From Cygnus atratus (Eukaryota; Chordata; Aves; Anseriformes; Anatidae): a DNA stretch of 64,000 nt. Both the position numbers and the translations under genes were made by a program. Each line of letters starts with the position of its first letter. Positions within the stretch are counted from its first letter, which is position 1. The stretch covers positions 14,210,001 through 14,274,000 of the forward strand of contig NC_066363.1 of the NCBI RefSeq assembly GCF_013377495.2, given 5' to 3'. Under the pieces are notes generated by a model. That model was not told where the DNA came from, ran no database searches, and saw only the letters and a list, made by a program, of their open reading frames with translations. Positions 36,956 to 50,790 of this stretch are shown here, piece by piece.

Positions 36956-39900
36956 CCTCACTCCATGTGCCAACCCCTCCACTGCATTCCTCATGGACGC
37001 TCCTCCATCTCCCTGTCTGGTCGCAGAACAGGACCCATGGCAGAACAGGTTCCTCTCTCTGAGGGAAACAAGGTGCAGACTGTAAGAAGAGAAAGGAGTT
37101 TCATGTGAAAGGCGAAAAAATGGTTCTTCTGCCTCCAAAGGGAGCTTGCGTGCTGCTAGGCAAAAACTTTACAGAGACAATCCTTAGGTGCAGTTCTGCA
37201 TGTCCAACTCTTCCTAAGGCCAGACTAGAAGACTGGCAGAGTAATCAAGAGCTGCAACCCTCAACTAACAGCAGCAGCTTTGCTAAGCACATAAACTGCT
37301 GGATAATGCTCGGTACCCACAAAAATGATTTCTTCTCATAAAACTCCTGAAAGCCTGTGAGAAACATTTGTGTCCACGAGCACACTGTGAAACTTACCTG
37401 GGAGCAAGACCTGAATACTACGACCTGAATACTAAGACCTGGGCCCGCACAGTGAACAATGGATGAGAAAAATGCCGAAAATTTGTCCATTACGGGACCA
37501 CTGCCACTGAATAAGGCAGGAAACAGTCTGTGGTTCTGGAATTCATACAACAAGAGGCCAACAGCAAGATGAATTAAGTGTGAAAGGCAGCTTTAACTCC
37601 TGACATTTCCTATTTTTCAAGTGTTCAATTTTTGAATCTTAATGTTTTTTGAATGCACCATTTATAACACAATTCATGCAGAGAATGCTTACTGCCCATC
37701 TGTTTCATAACATGTTCAAGAAATGTTATACTTTGCTTCATACAAAAAATGTAGAAGAACAGGAACTGTACATCACAGCTGACCACTATTTACTTTTTAA
37801 AAGCAGGTCCCTCCCATCAGGCTTTCCAGCTAAGCAAATTTTCCTACTGAAGTATCCACCTCAAATCAAAAAATGTTAGTCTAGAATTTAAAAAATAAAA
37901 AAAATGTAAAAAATAAAAATGCATTATGAAAACAATGGAATATATCGTATTAGCAATTAGTTCAGATAATTTTTCCTAATAGCTAGTATCAATTACAGAT
38001 CTTCCATTACCAGCACAACCCTGAAAAAAAAAGTTTTTACACTTGATTTCATTCGGGATTATTTATTTATGGTCTTCAAAAGGCAAGACCTAGAAGATAT
38101 GAATACTTTTTTTCTTATTAGATGTAGTAAGATGTTCAAGAGAGCAAATAGTTTGTGCTCTAGAATTCTGGGATAGAACATCAACACGGGTTTTTATGCA
38201 ACAAAAGCTATTTGGTTGTCAGCTTCCCAGGCATGCAATAAATGACAAAGTCCTCTAAAATGTCTGAGCTACTCATCTCTAACTGATGAAACATACTATG
38301 CCAGTAAGCAAACACATAGATCCTTGTTCTGAATAAACACAAAGTACATCGAGACTTAACACCGACTGAGATATGCAAATGCTTGCCTAGTGTTATTTGG
38401 TCTGCAGTGAAAAACAAAGCCCATGAAGCTGTCAGAACAAATTTTAATGCTGTATCTGCAAATCCACTAACATGCACTCTCTTTTATACTACTGTGTGTT
38501 TACCAAATAAACCAAGTAGTTAAGCTGTTGGTCTCATTTATCTCCAGGTCTTCATTAAATATCGAGCAGGACGGTGAGCTTGGTTCCACTAAAAATTGTG
38601 CTTCCTTAGCATATTTTAGGCAGATGCAAGACTGCTCTACCTCATCTCCAGGGGCCTCACGACTATGTTAGCAACTCATCCACTCCGAGCACAGCAGAGG
38701 CAGCTACGTTGCTAATATTACACCATGTAAATGCACCTCAAAACCTCTCTGTTCTGCTTTGCATCTTTCTGGTGAGTGCCAGACTACACAGCGACATGCG
38801 GGGCTTTCGTGCATCTTCCCGTTCTAATCAAATTAGAAATCTGTTGCATTTAGTGGGGTTACACAGCACTAAAAGATTGGCCCTGTGCTTACAGTTAAGT
38901 GTTATTAATAGCAGCTAGAATTCATAAGAAAAAGCCTGACCTCGGAAGAATGACTGAACAAACCACTGGGGGGGGAGGGAAGGTGTCTGAGAAAAGGAGT
39001 GCTATATTGCTGCTGATTTCAATGCGTAATCACACTTTGAATCACAAAACACCACTATCACATCGGTAAAAATGCAGCCTTCTCTTAGAACTTGAAACCG
39101 AAATACCTAGCTATTTAAAAAATATTTTGTATAATAGTCTTAAAAGACAATGGAAAATTATAATAACAAAATGGAGGTAATAGTGTTTAGAAATAAGCAC
39201 AAGATTTACAAATTTGTCTCTGACACATTGTTTAGCTATTACTAGCTCCAGTAAGTGCCACATTTCACGCGGACAGAGCTGCCCTTGAAGGCAAAAATTC
39301 TTTCCTTGTTACCTAGCAGGTATTTAACAGAGGACATTAGACAAAAAGCCAATATACAAACTAGGTTCCAGGTAGTCAATGACATCAAAATAGTTATGTC
39401 ATCTATGAAAGTACGATAGAACGATAGGAAAAAAATAAGAAATAAAATAATTAAAAAAGGATATATTTGGGTAAAAAACTAAGTATGAAAGTACACGGAA
39501 TTTTACTACGTAGGTTTATAGTTACGAAAAATTACGAAATTTCAGCTATCATCTTTTATACATTGACACAGAAGTGACACACTTACTAATTTTTGTTGTT
39601 TGCAAATAGGGCACATTAGACAATAGAAGATGTCAGCTTCTTGGCTTGTAGATAAATATGAAAGTGTAATACTATTTTTAGCTGACTTCCTAAGGAAATC
39701 AGGCATACGTAACTGTTTTAATGCTCAGCCCTCTCTCCTAATATCCTTAGAGCCCACAGCCAACTGCAATAAATTTTGAAAAAAGGCTAAATATCTCAAA
39801 GTACTAGCCGCCTGCATGTGTTGTGAAAACTGGCAGGCAAATTTAGGACAGGCAGCATATAAAAGACCTCGTTAAAAGCAAGGAGGAGTGACAGTTCCCT

Positions 39901-42373
39901 CCGAGGGAAAGTGGCTGGCCAGCCAGCACGCTTCCATTTCCAGTCTGGGGACAGCACACGTGGCTTTCTGTCCCATCAAGCAGAGATGAAAATGGGAGAA
40001 AGATGAGGCACAGCAGAGCAGGGTGTAAGTAACAAGTATCTGTTAAGTAAAAAAAGAAAAATGAGATAATTCATTACACTGGATGGTCATGAAACCCCAT
40101 ATATACATCTGCATAAAGCGGACTATGTTGTGTCTTGGCAGGAAAACTAACTCAATTGTTTAATGGGACTTACCCATCTCTGATTAAAATGATCCTAAGT
40201 GCTCCTCACAATCTTTAAAATACGTCCCTTGGCACTAATAATTTTATGATAAAGGCTAAATTATGTTCAGATTGAATTAAAAAAAATTTAGGTAAACTGC
40301 ATTAGGCTGTTTAATACAACTGCTCATTCTGAACAGCAATTACATGCTTATTCTCATATCCTGTAGGAAAAAAGGACATAAAGGTGATCTATCTTAACAA
40401 AATCTGCAGATGCAATGAGAAGCAAAGACAGTGCGGAACTTAACTAATGGCATCTGGTTTTCCTCTTTGTCAATGACATTCATCGTTGCTGGTAAACACC
40501 ATAAATTACTTCTGTTATCCTCAAATTTAAATTCACATCACTTAAAGATCCCAGGCAGGAAAACTCAGTTGCTTTCTAAGCATAGTGAGCCACGTGCACA
40601 GCCAAATGTAGTCTTTTATAGTTGAGAAGAAGGCAGTGGGCAGCCCTTTCAGACCTGGATGTTATTACTTTCAAACGTGCTTATACAGCTTCTGGCAATT
40701 TATACATAAATTCCACATATTTTCTTTCTAAAAGTTTGTTATTAATACAATCTTATTGGATGACCACTAGAAAGAGAGAGAGAAAAATAAAAGCAACAGA
40801 GGAAGAGAAGCTTTGGGAAAACAAACTGCTTCCTCTTCAGAAGTTGGATGGACTTTCCTTTTGCTTGAATTTTTATTATTTGAATTCAGTTAACAGCTAA
40901 CGTGCCATTAGAAGAATGGGCTGATTATCACTACATATAAAAACACATTGAAGAAAAGAATACACTGGCTTTTAATAAACATGCAAAAGAAATGAGATTT
41001 CACCAACATGCATGGCTACTGAGGGACTTTCACGCAACTCTAATGTGGAGCAGACACCTCAGAGATGAGACCTCAACCCAGTAACACACATCAGCTCCTC
41101 CACATCTCATCAGGACCAAGGATTAACTCAGTGCTACTTGTTTCTTCAGCAATCAGGTAGGTAGCTTTAGGTATTGCTCAAAAAAAAAAAAAAGAAAAAA
41201 AGAGTACAGGATATAGTTTTCGTCAGAAAGTATAGTGTGGGGGGGCAAACTCCCTCAAGTTCACCCATGGAATAAAGATCAGTAGAGCCACTGCATTCTC
41301 AGCGACTATTCAAGCAAAAAGACAAAATCTGCAAGACAAAATCTTGCAAAAAAAACCCTCGAAAGTAGGACCCTAGTCCACCAGGAAGGTTCACATGTAC
41401 ACTGTTTGGTGCCTTCCTTGTGATTTTGCAGTGTTACAGTAACATGTAGCATAACATACTCATACTTCTTTTCCTTTACTGAATTTATGTTTCCTGCCCT
41501 ATAGTCACAGAGCTCGATTTTTTCCCTCCAGATACATTTTTTCAAGTTTACATTATTTCTCTTTCTCCCCCTTTTGTATTTATTTGTCTTTCCCAGGGGG
41601 GTTGTTTTTATGTTTACCACATTTTCTCTCTTTCCTTTCCTTTAGCAGAAGAGAATGCTTCTATCTACTCCTTTAACTTCAACATTGAGCACTCATTTCT
41701 TCACCAGGTTGACTTAATACCTCCCTACGCTTTCTTCACTTCCATCCATCCATCCAGAAATACACGTAAGTACTGAGCAAACATGAGGCAGCTGTGCCAC
41801 AGGCTGCCCACCGTACAGCAGCTGAGCTACCCGTATCTTCACAATTCCAGGACCAAAATCCGAGCCTGAAATCAACTGGCAGGGCTTGCTGAAGGGCTTC
41901 AATGCTGAGAAGAAGAGCATAAACAGTCACAGCATGCAAGAGGTGCAGTGGCAATGACTCCTTGGGCACTGATGCCTGTACTGCATGGACCAAATGCCTT
42001 CAGGGAGCCAAAAAGGCCCGAGGTGAAGAAGAGATGACCCAGACCACGATGATTGATTCTGAAAAAGACAGGAGCATTTGTAACTCTGGAGAGACACGCA
42101 GATGCCTAGAGCAGTAAAAATTGCTGGGTGGAACAAGGGCAAGCCTCATCAATTTTACCAACCCATGGCTGCCTACATAATGAAAGGCCACAGCATTTTC
42201 TTGTTTTCAATATAAGAAATGCAGCTGCAAAAATAGAAGATTGCTACGTAGGGTAAGTGTCTTAAAACTTAAAGCACCTTAAAGGAGGGCTGTGGCCTAG
42301 AAAAACGGAAGATTCACGGGGTTTGCATAAGAACAGTGAGAACACACGTGACAACAGAGAACAAACACACTAT
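36956..42373. other. Intron, no recognised mobile element
   Basis: AT-rich intron with a 14-bp tandem repeat at 37408, an A-rich tract at 37888-37920 and an A-run near 41181. A segment of balanced composition at 38560-38930 contains inverted RFX-like half sites (gttagcaac at 38667 and gttgctaat at 38708). No exon is recognised. Confidence 0.5.
37408..37441. repeat. 14-bp tandem repeat, 2.4 copies
   Basis: Units gacctgaatactac and gacctgaatactaa are followed by a partial third copy gacctg. Confidence 0.9.
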
Positions 42374-42690
42374 AATCATAAAATCATAGAATAGTTTGGG
42401 GCCTTAAGAAGGGGCCTTAAAGCCCATCCAGTTCCAACCCCCCTGCCATGGGCAGGGACACCTCCCACCAGACCGGGTTGCCCAAAGCCCCATCCAGCCT
42501 GGCCTTGAACACCTCCAGGGATGGGGCAGCCACAGCTTCTCTGGGCAGCCTGTGCCACTGCCTCACCACCCTCTGAGTGAAGAATTCTTTCCTAATATCT
42601 AATCTAAATCTCCCCTCCTTTAGTTTAAAACCATTACTGCTCGTCCTATCAATACACTCTGTGACAAAGAGTCTGAATAATACTGAATTG
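42374..42690 (-). mobile_element. CR1 LINE 3'-end fragment, minus orientation
   Basis: The left edge carries the CR1 terminal repeats (atcataaaatcatagaatag). Read on the minus strand, the frame gives DRTSSNGFKLKEGRFRLDIR, EFFTQRVVRQWHRLPREAVA and APSLEVFKARLDGALGN, all without a stop, matching the CR1 ORF2 C-terminus. The 3' UTR words ccaacccccctgccatgggc are shared with the 36141 copy. A small local duplication of ggccttaag/ggccttaaag occurs near the left edge. The 5' limit is approximate. It is in the same sense as CCNY. Confidence 0.93.
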
Positions 42691-45600
42691 CATTTAAATA
42701 CCATTAGTTTCCCCCTCTCCCCCCCAAAAAACAACCCCCTTGCTAGGTTCGTATTCAACCCATCTTACTAAATAAAGCCTACATTATGGTCTAATTACCT
42801 CAACCACCCTGCACAGCTGACAGAGATGAATCTAACCCCAATTGTTACTCTGCACATTTCAACACCAAGACACAAAGCACAAATTGACTCCATTTGAAGG
42901 ATTATTAAAAAAAAAAAATACACAAAAATCCAAAATAAGAAAAAAAAATCTTAATAAAAAACACTACGTTTTTGGTATGTTTGTAGGGTGGCAAAAAGAC
43001 CATGGATACATTTTAGAAAGCATGTTTAAAAGTGAAATAGCGTGGAACTGAGAACAGGATTTGCTCTCTAACCTAAGCATATTTTCTCTCATACACGATC
43101 TGCAGCTTCTCCGACCCCTCCATGGTCACTGCCTTTCAAATTCCTCCCAGACAGCTGGCAGCACCTTCAATTTTCTCCCCAGCAGGTCTGACTGATCCTT
43201 GCCTCCTCCCAGGCTCTGATTTCTCTAGCAGGCTCCCGCAGTCTTCCCACCCTGCCTGCACTCTTACCGGGCGCACTTGGCAAGTCGGAGAACCCACGCA
43301 CCAAGTGTGAGGGTGCAGCACATGCTCTGCACTGTGGCTCAAACAGAAGTGAATGAGTATGTTCAAAATACATACATCTCAAGGACAGAAACATCGTGAT
43401 GTTTCATGTACAAAGTATGATGGTACTCTGCGTAACATCTTATTAAATAATATGTATTTTGTATATACGCTTTGTATAATTCATATTTCTCACCACATGT
43501 GGACGGGCATCAAAATGACTATAACACTAGTAACAAAGATTTTATTATTAGCCGCCCCTCTTGGTAAGACCTTCACACAGATAGTCCGGGCAACATTTCA
43601 GATAGCTTTCCCCTCCCTACACATCTGAGCTTGTGGATGCAAGTTGTCAGATACACTGCCCACTTACACCAAGGCTTTCATCTGCTAGTAACCAGCATTA
43701 CATTTTCAGGGCAAGTGAAAAAAGAGGCAGATCAGAGAGAAGGAAGGAGAAAATAAATAAACAGGCAGACGTAGGTTTTCACCTCCGCCAGCATCATTCA
43801 AGTTACAAATAATGTTAAACAGCAAAGCACTAGATCTTAATTTTCCTGTCCAAAACTTTGTCAGTTTTCAACTCCGTCCTATTTTGTCATCTTAGAATTC
43901 TCACGATTTCCTTAGATCTAAGATGAAGCAATAGTGTTTCTCAGTACTTGATACTGCAGAAGCAAGTCTAAACATCAGGCTAAATTAACGGTGTTTATGC
44001 ACCACTGAATGAACAGAACTAAATGGTTTTCTGAGTGATAGGTACTTTTGCAGAATACCCATCCACTTTTCTAAGGCATCTATCACTGTAGGATCTTCTT
44101 CTGACAAAAAAGCTTTGTTCTATTTAAGTCTCCAAAGACCTTTCTTTTCAACGCTGGAACAGGCTGAACAGAAGGTGAAAAAAATTAAATTGCCACATAA
44201 ATGCAGGCGTAGGAAAATCCTGCAAGTCCCACATTGTTACTGACTTTGTCTCTGCTTTGTGCACAAATGACTGGTACAAATAAGACAGCATCACATGCAC
44301 ACAGCAGACAGCCTGTGAACTCATCAGGGGCACATTTTAAAAGGCATGCACTCAACAACTAATTGCTTTTGGGAAAGAAAACAGCACAGAGGGTTACACC
44401 TACAAGGATCTAATCTAACTGCAGGGCAGGTAAAACTCAGCCCTAAATTACAACAGGCCTAAGTTCATTATAAAGCTCTAGAAACTATCTCCTGTTCTGT
44501 ACCACAAAACACATGCAAAATTAAAATTTATGCTTGGGCAAAATATTTCAGCTCTATATTATGATGCCAAAATCTTCAGTCAGGAAAACAAATTAAGGAA
44601 CACAAGTCTTGGGGGTTGGTATTTTGCCATCTCTTCTGCATGTGAACACGTGCACCATCCATGCTTGGCACAAGAGGGAAATAAGCACCACGCATGCTGC
44701 CCATGAACTTACAACTTGTAACGTGTTTGCTAATGAAAAAAAGTGCTTGCAGAAGCTTGTTAAACATCACTATAACGACAGAAGAACACAGATTTTAGTG
44801 AAGCTTAAAGCTCTGCTGGAGACAGACCATAGTATCCCTCATGCAAAAAACACTGCAATATTTAAATACATAGTTCAAATCTTAGTTTCTGTTTAAGACT
44901 ACAATGATACATCTCCAAATTACTAAAATGAGTCACAATACCTTTATTAGAAAACACTATACGTTTCTAAGACAATATTTGTTATTAAATTAGTAGTTAA
45001 ACTTTTATTAGACCTATATAGATGTCACATAATTCTGTTACTGACTTTTAAAAAAGTGCAAAGGTTCTGCAGCCTGAAATGTTTGCTTACTACTACAAAG
45101 GCAAGTGAGAAAAATTCCCCAAACAAGAAAGATGTGCATCTAAACAGAAAAAACTCTAGGGATAACAACAGCACCTACGTAGCCTTGTTAGGTGGGATGA
45201 ATTCAGGACTGATGATCTCTTGTGAAGATATTTCCACAGTTTATTTTTAAGAGAGAAGTTACGAATTTTGAGCCCACTGCAATGTAATAATGGCTATACA
45301 GAGGAGCCAACAAAACAATGTTCAATACTTTTAAAAGAGATAAGCTTCAGATCTGTAAAAGAAATTACTGTTCGAAAACATTTTTGTCTTGTGAATCTCT
45401 CAATTGTTGCAGGCAAAGCGATAGGGAAAGTCTTGCATTATGGTGTGTAATACAGACACATAAGCTGGAGATCTAACTGGCTTCAAGACAGTAACTTTAG
45501 AAAACACATACAAGCACATAAATGTCAACTGCACTTCTGCACTAAACAGGCTAAAACTTCAACATAAAACAAAATATAAGTTTAATCTGACGTCTTTTTC

Positions 45601-45902
45601 TGGAAAAATAAAAGCACAGATTTTCCTCTAAAAGTAAAAGCATTTTTTAGTGTTTCCTTACCCATCTGTGAGGGAAATAAAGAACTGGCCATCATTTACA
45701 TTCAATGCCAATTATTAGCTCTGTAGCAGCTGGTCAGCAGCTAAGATAAAACCAGAGCATTAACACTAGCAGCACCACTGCTACGCCCTGTACACTGCAA
45801 AGGAGCCCGTCTACTCAGCTGAAGGGGTAAATTACACTGGCACAGTGAATTACAAAAGCAAAGTAATCCTACTACAAGTATCACAAAAGCAGCCATGAAC
45901 CA

Positions 45903-45912
45903 CCCCCCCCCC
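45903..45912. repeat. Poly-C tract (10 C)
   Basis: Ten consecutive C bases followed by gccgtctc. On the CCNY sense strand this is a G-run. Confidence 0.85.
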
Positions 45913-48900
45913 GCCGTCTCAGGCCAGTTCTGTGGTATGAATGTTCAGTCCAAGAGGGACTACTCTTGACTGTCACCCCTGTTTTGGGGTCACCAGCAGA
46001 GGTGGAGAGTGAGTGACAGTGCTGTCTCACGGGTATTCTCCTCTAGACAGACACAGAAGCCATCTGTGGGCCTGTGGGAAGAACTAGGAGCAAGCCTGCA
46101 GGGGCCCTGAAACCATGACGAACAGCTGACAGCTCCAGAGTCCCTCTGCTATTTTCTGCTAGAGACACATTTATTTCCTTTTTAATGGACATGCAGAAGC
46201 CCAAGCACAGTCTTTATTCTACATTCTTCCTCCTGGACTGCAAAAAGCTACATCAGAAGTCATGCCTGCTGGTTTAGGGCTTTTACACTGCTCCCTGTGA
46301 AAGACACACAATCCAGCTCCAGTGTGTGAGCAGCACACGTGGTCGGGGCAGATGAAGCCTCCCCACACAAGCACCTCAGGCCTCACCCGAAGCCTCACCT
46401 GAACAGCTCTGCTCCTGGAAAACTGCCAAAAGAAAACACTGGCTGAAAACTTTGGACCCAAATATCCCACAGAAGCTCAAAGCACTGTCAACCTAGTGAT
46501 GTGTTTTTACCTGTTCCCTTTAACAGCATGGGTCATTTTTGTTGTATTTAAGTACGCCCCCAATAGCATTTTCATTTACCTAGGAGGCAGCGCACATGCA
46601 GGCTTGACTCGCCCTACCCCCGAACAAAGCAGAAGACACAGGTCTCACAGGTGCCTTTGGGCAGGGGACAGCGCCCTGTGGACGGCACCAGCACCTCCTG
46701 CCACCAACAGCGGTACGGCCTGCTTAGGCCATGCACTGAATTCACACCGGGATTTGGTTTGGACAAGAAAAACAACACGCACATCCACTGGGGTCTACAA
46801 ACCAGAAATCAGTACTCAGCTCTGCCAGCACGGTGATAAACTGATAAACCCACGTACGGAGCAGGAAGGAGCAGCGAGGAGCCCCATGGCCTGCCAGCAG
46901 TGGGCAAACACGCAGGGATGGGTCTTTTCGTGCACAAAAAGGGGGAGAAGGGCAGCAAAATGAAGAAAACCCCTCCCAGGACTGATGAAGATCAGAACAG
47001 GAGAACAAACACCAGACAAAGGTAGTGGACTGCCTTAAGAAAATGGAAATACAATGCTGAAGGCTAGTACCTACTACTGCAACAAGCTGTGTTACTGCTG
47101 TGCCTTGGACATTGCCCAATGGCATTAATAAACTGAGTTCTGCAAGGATTTCTGCCTGGCCCAGAACACTACTTTGCAGCATCGAGTACATTTTTAAGGG
47201 ATTTTAATTCAACTTTTTACCTTCCAGAGCAGCAATCCGACATGCTAAGATTAAATAATGTTACCTCCCCACCGGGGGTGACAAAACACGTCAGTGACAG
47301 CTGTGAGCAACAAAGAGCTGAAAGCTCGGTCTCACAAAGCGCTTTAAGAAGAGAGTTACAATAAACATCACCCTGAAGTAAAGAAATAGACACCATGAAA
47401 GAAGACATTTCACAGACCATAATAAAAGTTTGTACTAATATTTTAGTGTTTTTTTTTTTTAATAGCCGTAGTTTAATTCTACCCATCTTCTGCTACTACT
47501 TTTAACATATCACCAGTCACTTTAACCAGAACTTCTCCTTACAAAAGCCAGGCTCTCTGCCCTCAGTGGTCAGCTTTACAGCTTCAGAGAGATCATCGCT
47601 GCAGACTCAAGCCTTGCATGCACAAAAGTTCTTCTCGGAGCATTTTTAAAATCATTTCTATTGCTGCATTAAACAAAAATGGTTTTAAGTCATTTCATCT
47701 ACTCATGTAACTTAGTCCTTATACCAAGCTTCATTTATACTTGAAACAGCAAATTCGTTATTCTTAAGACACTAACTAGTGAATCACAAGGTAGTTCTTC
47801 TACAGAGAGAAGCAGCACTGTTACTCCAAATGTATATCCTGTATGCTGGCTGCTTACAGTACAAGAGCAAAATGAACCATTAGGATAAGCCAGTGAAAAA
47901 TAACCACTACTGAACTAAGAATGCCTCCGAAGCTGAGAAAGAATTAGTTCAGTTAATTAGCTCAGTTCTTTCATGATGTCAAAACAGACTTTGAAATATT
48001 TAGTTGAAAAACTGGATATACATAGACACAAACTAGATACTGACTTTAAAAGGCAGGGAGGAAACTGTCCGTACCAGATTCAGGAAGGAAGACCACACTT
48101 TCAGAACGACTAAACAGACCTGCTTTCTCCCTTGTGCAGTACTTCAGTCTTGAGTTTGGTTAGATCTATACTGACCAAGAAGACAACAAAAGTCAAACTA
48201 GACCTAAGGAATATATACAACGTGCACTTCATGCAGCAGGCACAAACCTTGAGGACAAGTCCTTGCTTCCATGAGGCAAATTGTGGAAAAACATACATTA
48301 CTCCACCAGCAATTCCTCTAGCCCTTTCAAAGGTCCTAGTCCTTTCATTTTCCTTCCTACAAGCTGAGGCATTTTAAAAAGATTTTTTTATATATATATT
48401 TCATCTTAAGTATCTTTTGAACTTGCATAGCAGTGTGCCACCTGAAAGCACCGTGGCCCATTCTATAGGATGCTACAGCTGGAGTAAGCAAACAGGCACA
48501 AGATCTCTGTCAGAGACATTTTTAATGTAATTATAGAAGATGTGGAATAAGAAAAGGACCTCTGAATATAAAAATAGGACGAATGAAATAAACAAAATTA
48601 TCTTGATATGTTTTTAAAGCAAAATATTGAGCCTTGCACCACTGAAATTATATAAAAAAGTAACAAAATACATGAACAACACTGCAATCTGCAGTTTCAA
48701 CCTTTTACAAGTAGAGTTACTACCAACAGCAGGAAATCTAACAAATTCATCCCCAGAAACATAGTGTTTATTTTAGGAATAATCTTCATACAAAATTAAA
48801 GATCCTTTTCTCAAGGAAAGAAATGTAGATGAAAACATCTGGGGAGCAGGCAGGAGAGATCACTTTCTGACTCAGACTGAACTACATTACAAAAAACAAG

Positions 48901-49722
48901 GAGCAAACGGTAGCAACGGGACTTCTAAAGAAAAAAGAAAGGCAGCACAGAATTTTTTGTTGACCAGCACAGTACAATAGAATTTAAATCCTTTATTAGT
49001 AAAACCTGAAGAAAGAAAAACATGTACAACTTCCAGATATACCACTTCACCAGGAGAGGATAGGAACTGATTTCCATTAACATTCTAATAATGGAAAAAT
49101 GCTTAAGGGAAGAAAACCTGTAATGCAGCAGAAAGCAAACATTTCAAGAAGTATTTGTGGCAATACGATGCAGAGTGCCAACGCCCACATGGTTCTCTCC
49201 AGATGGCTCTGCTGAGCCCCACTCCACGGAGTGGGGCCTTTCAGATAAGGATCTGGCATCAGAAGGGAACCCGGGTGTTTTGTCTCTTTCTATCAGCACA
49301 ATTAATTATCAGACCGTGTAGCTTCTTCCTGAAGCAGACTGCCTTCTGCAGCAATCTCCAGGACTGCAATCTCTTCTGCTTCCTCTCCAGGAACATGCCT
49401 CCCTGGACAAACACACGCTTCTGATAGAAGGAACCCACGCAAAGGGATAAATATCTATCATCTCTAGCACCCAAAACCCCACAGCATAGACTAGCCAATT
49501 CTATCAGTATGACTTCACTGATTTTACAAGACAACTCAGAAGATATTGTGACAAATAACAAAATATTGCCAAAACAGATTAGCAAGTTTTTGTTACTGCT
49601 GAAGAACAAAGAGAACCTATAAAAAGGGAACTGGTTGCAGGCCACATTTTTCAAGTGTTTATAGGAAGCACTTGTAGGAAACCCACAACAGGCACACCTG
49701 TCTCCAGAGACAAGCTGGAGAC

Positions 49723-49740
49723 AAAAAAAAAAAAAAAAAA
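49723..49740. repeat. Poly-A tract (18 A)
   Basis: An uninterrupted A-run. No SINE or processed pseudogene body is recognised upstream. Confidence 0.8.
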
Positions 49741-50006
49741 CAACACAATGACCACACCAGAACAGAAACTATCACTCAAGGATGCACAACGTCCCTTCCC
49801 CACTGCTGCAGATAGATTAAAGCATTTCTCACCGGCACACACTGGCTCTAACGCTGCGAAGTGCATACACATTGACTCAAAAGGATGCACAACACATTCA
49901 CTACTGTTCAGCCCACTTTGTCCATTAACACCATTTTATTTACAGCTGAAGGACAGACATAGATGTTCAGGGAGCCCAGTAAAACCTCATGTTTTGTGTT
50001 TTTTCA

Positions 50007-50790
50007 CAGAACCACAGAGTCAGAGTGGCTGGGGTTGGAAGGGACCTCTGAAGATCCTCTAGTCCAACCCCCCTGCCGAGCAGTATCACCTAGAGCATGC
50101 TGCACACAGGATGGCATCCAGGTGGGTTTTGAATATCTCCAGAGAAGGAGACTCCACAACCTCTCTGGGCAACCTGTTCCAGTGCTCTGTCACCCTCACA
50201 GTAAAGAAGTGCCCCCTCATATTGAGCCGGAACCTCCTGTGTTTCAGTCTGTGCCCATTGCCTCTCATCACTGGGCACAACTGAAAAGAGACCAGCTCCA
50301 TCCTCATGACATCCTCCCCTCAGATATTTATACACACTGATGTGGTCTCCCCTCAGTCTTCTCTCTTCCAGGCTAAACAGGCCCAGCTCTCTCAGCCTGT
50401 CCTTGTACGACAGGTACTCCAGACCTCTAACCATCTTCGTAGCCCTTCTCTGGGCTCGCTCCAGTAGTTCTATGTCCCTCTCGTACCGGGGAGCCCAGAA
50501 CTGTACACAGTACTCCAGGTGAGACCTCACCAGGGCTGAGTAGAGGGGGAGGATCACCTCCCTTGACCTGCTGGCAACACTCTTACGAATGCAGCCCAGG
50601 ATCCCCTTGGCCTTCTTGGCCACAAGGGCACATTGCTGGCTCGTGGTCATCCTGCTGCCCACCAGGACTCCCAGGTCCCTCCCTGCAGAGCTGCTCCCCA
50701 GCAGGTCAGCCCCCAGCCTGTAGTGGTGCCTTGGGTTTTCCATGTACTTTAGCCAACAAGACTTCACCTATACTGCCATTAAAGCCCAGC
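50007..50790 (-). mobile_element. CR1 LINE fragment, 5'-truncated, minus orientation
   Basis: The left edge starts cacagaaccacagagtcaga and continues ggctggggttggaagggacc, the reverse complement of the CR1 3' end. The right part holds the ORF2 C-terminal coding region, down to gtgccttgggttttccatgt. At about 784 bp it is the longest CR1 in the window. It is in the same sense as CCNY and inverted relative to the copy at 22516, with which it shares most of its ORF2 words. The right limit is approximate. Confidence 0.95.
50090..50767 (-). pseudogene. CR1 ORF2 C-terminal remnant with a frameshift
   Basis: Read on the minus strand it gives YMENPRHHYRLGADLL, DLGVLVGSRMTTSQQCALVA, LYSALVRSHLEYCVQFW, RATKMVRGLEYLSYKDRLRE and LFSVVPSD. 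The frame then slips: after about 50270 the CR1 words (RGNGHRLKHRRF, TVRVTEHWNRLPREVVESPS) continue in the neighbouring frame. Comparison with the DRTRGNG coding of the copies at 22.9 and 36.7 kb indicates a deletion of about 5 bp at roughly 50265-50270. The catalytic RT and endonuclease parts are absent. Confidence 0.85.

Larger units (their letters stand above)
42691..50006. other. Intron, no recognised mobile element
   Basis: AT-rich intron with a run of 10 C at 45903-45912, a T-run near 47449, a TA run near 48387 and 18 A at 49723-49740. A GC-richer part at 46250-47000 contains a 155-codon plus frame and overlapping minus frames with no recognised domain. Confidence 0.5.

Noticed and set aside
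46496..46963. 155-codon plus-strand frame in a GC-richer patch
   Set aside because: Overlaps equally long minus-strand frames, has no recognisable domain, and composition explains the lack of stops.
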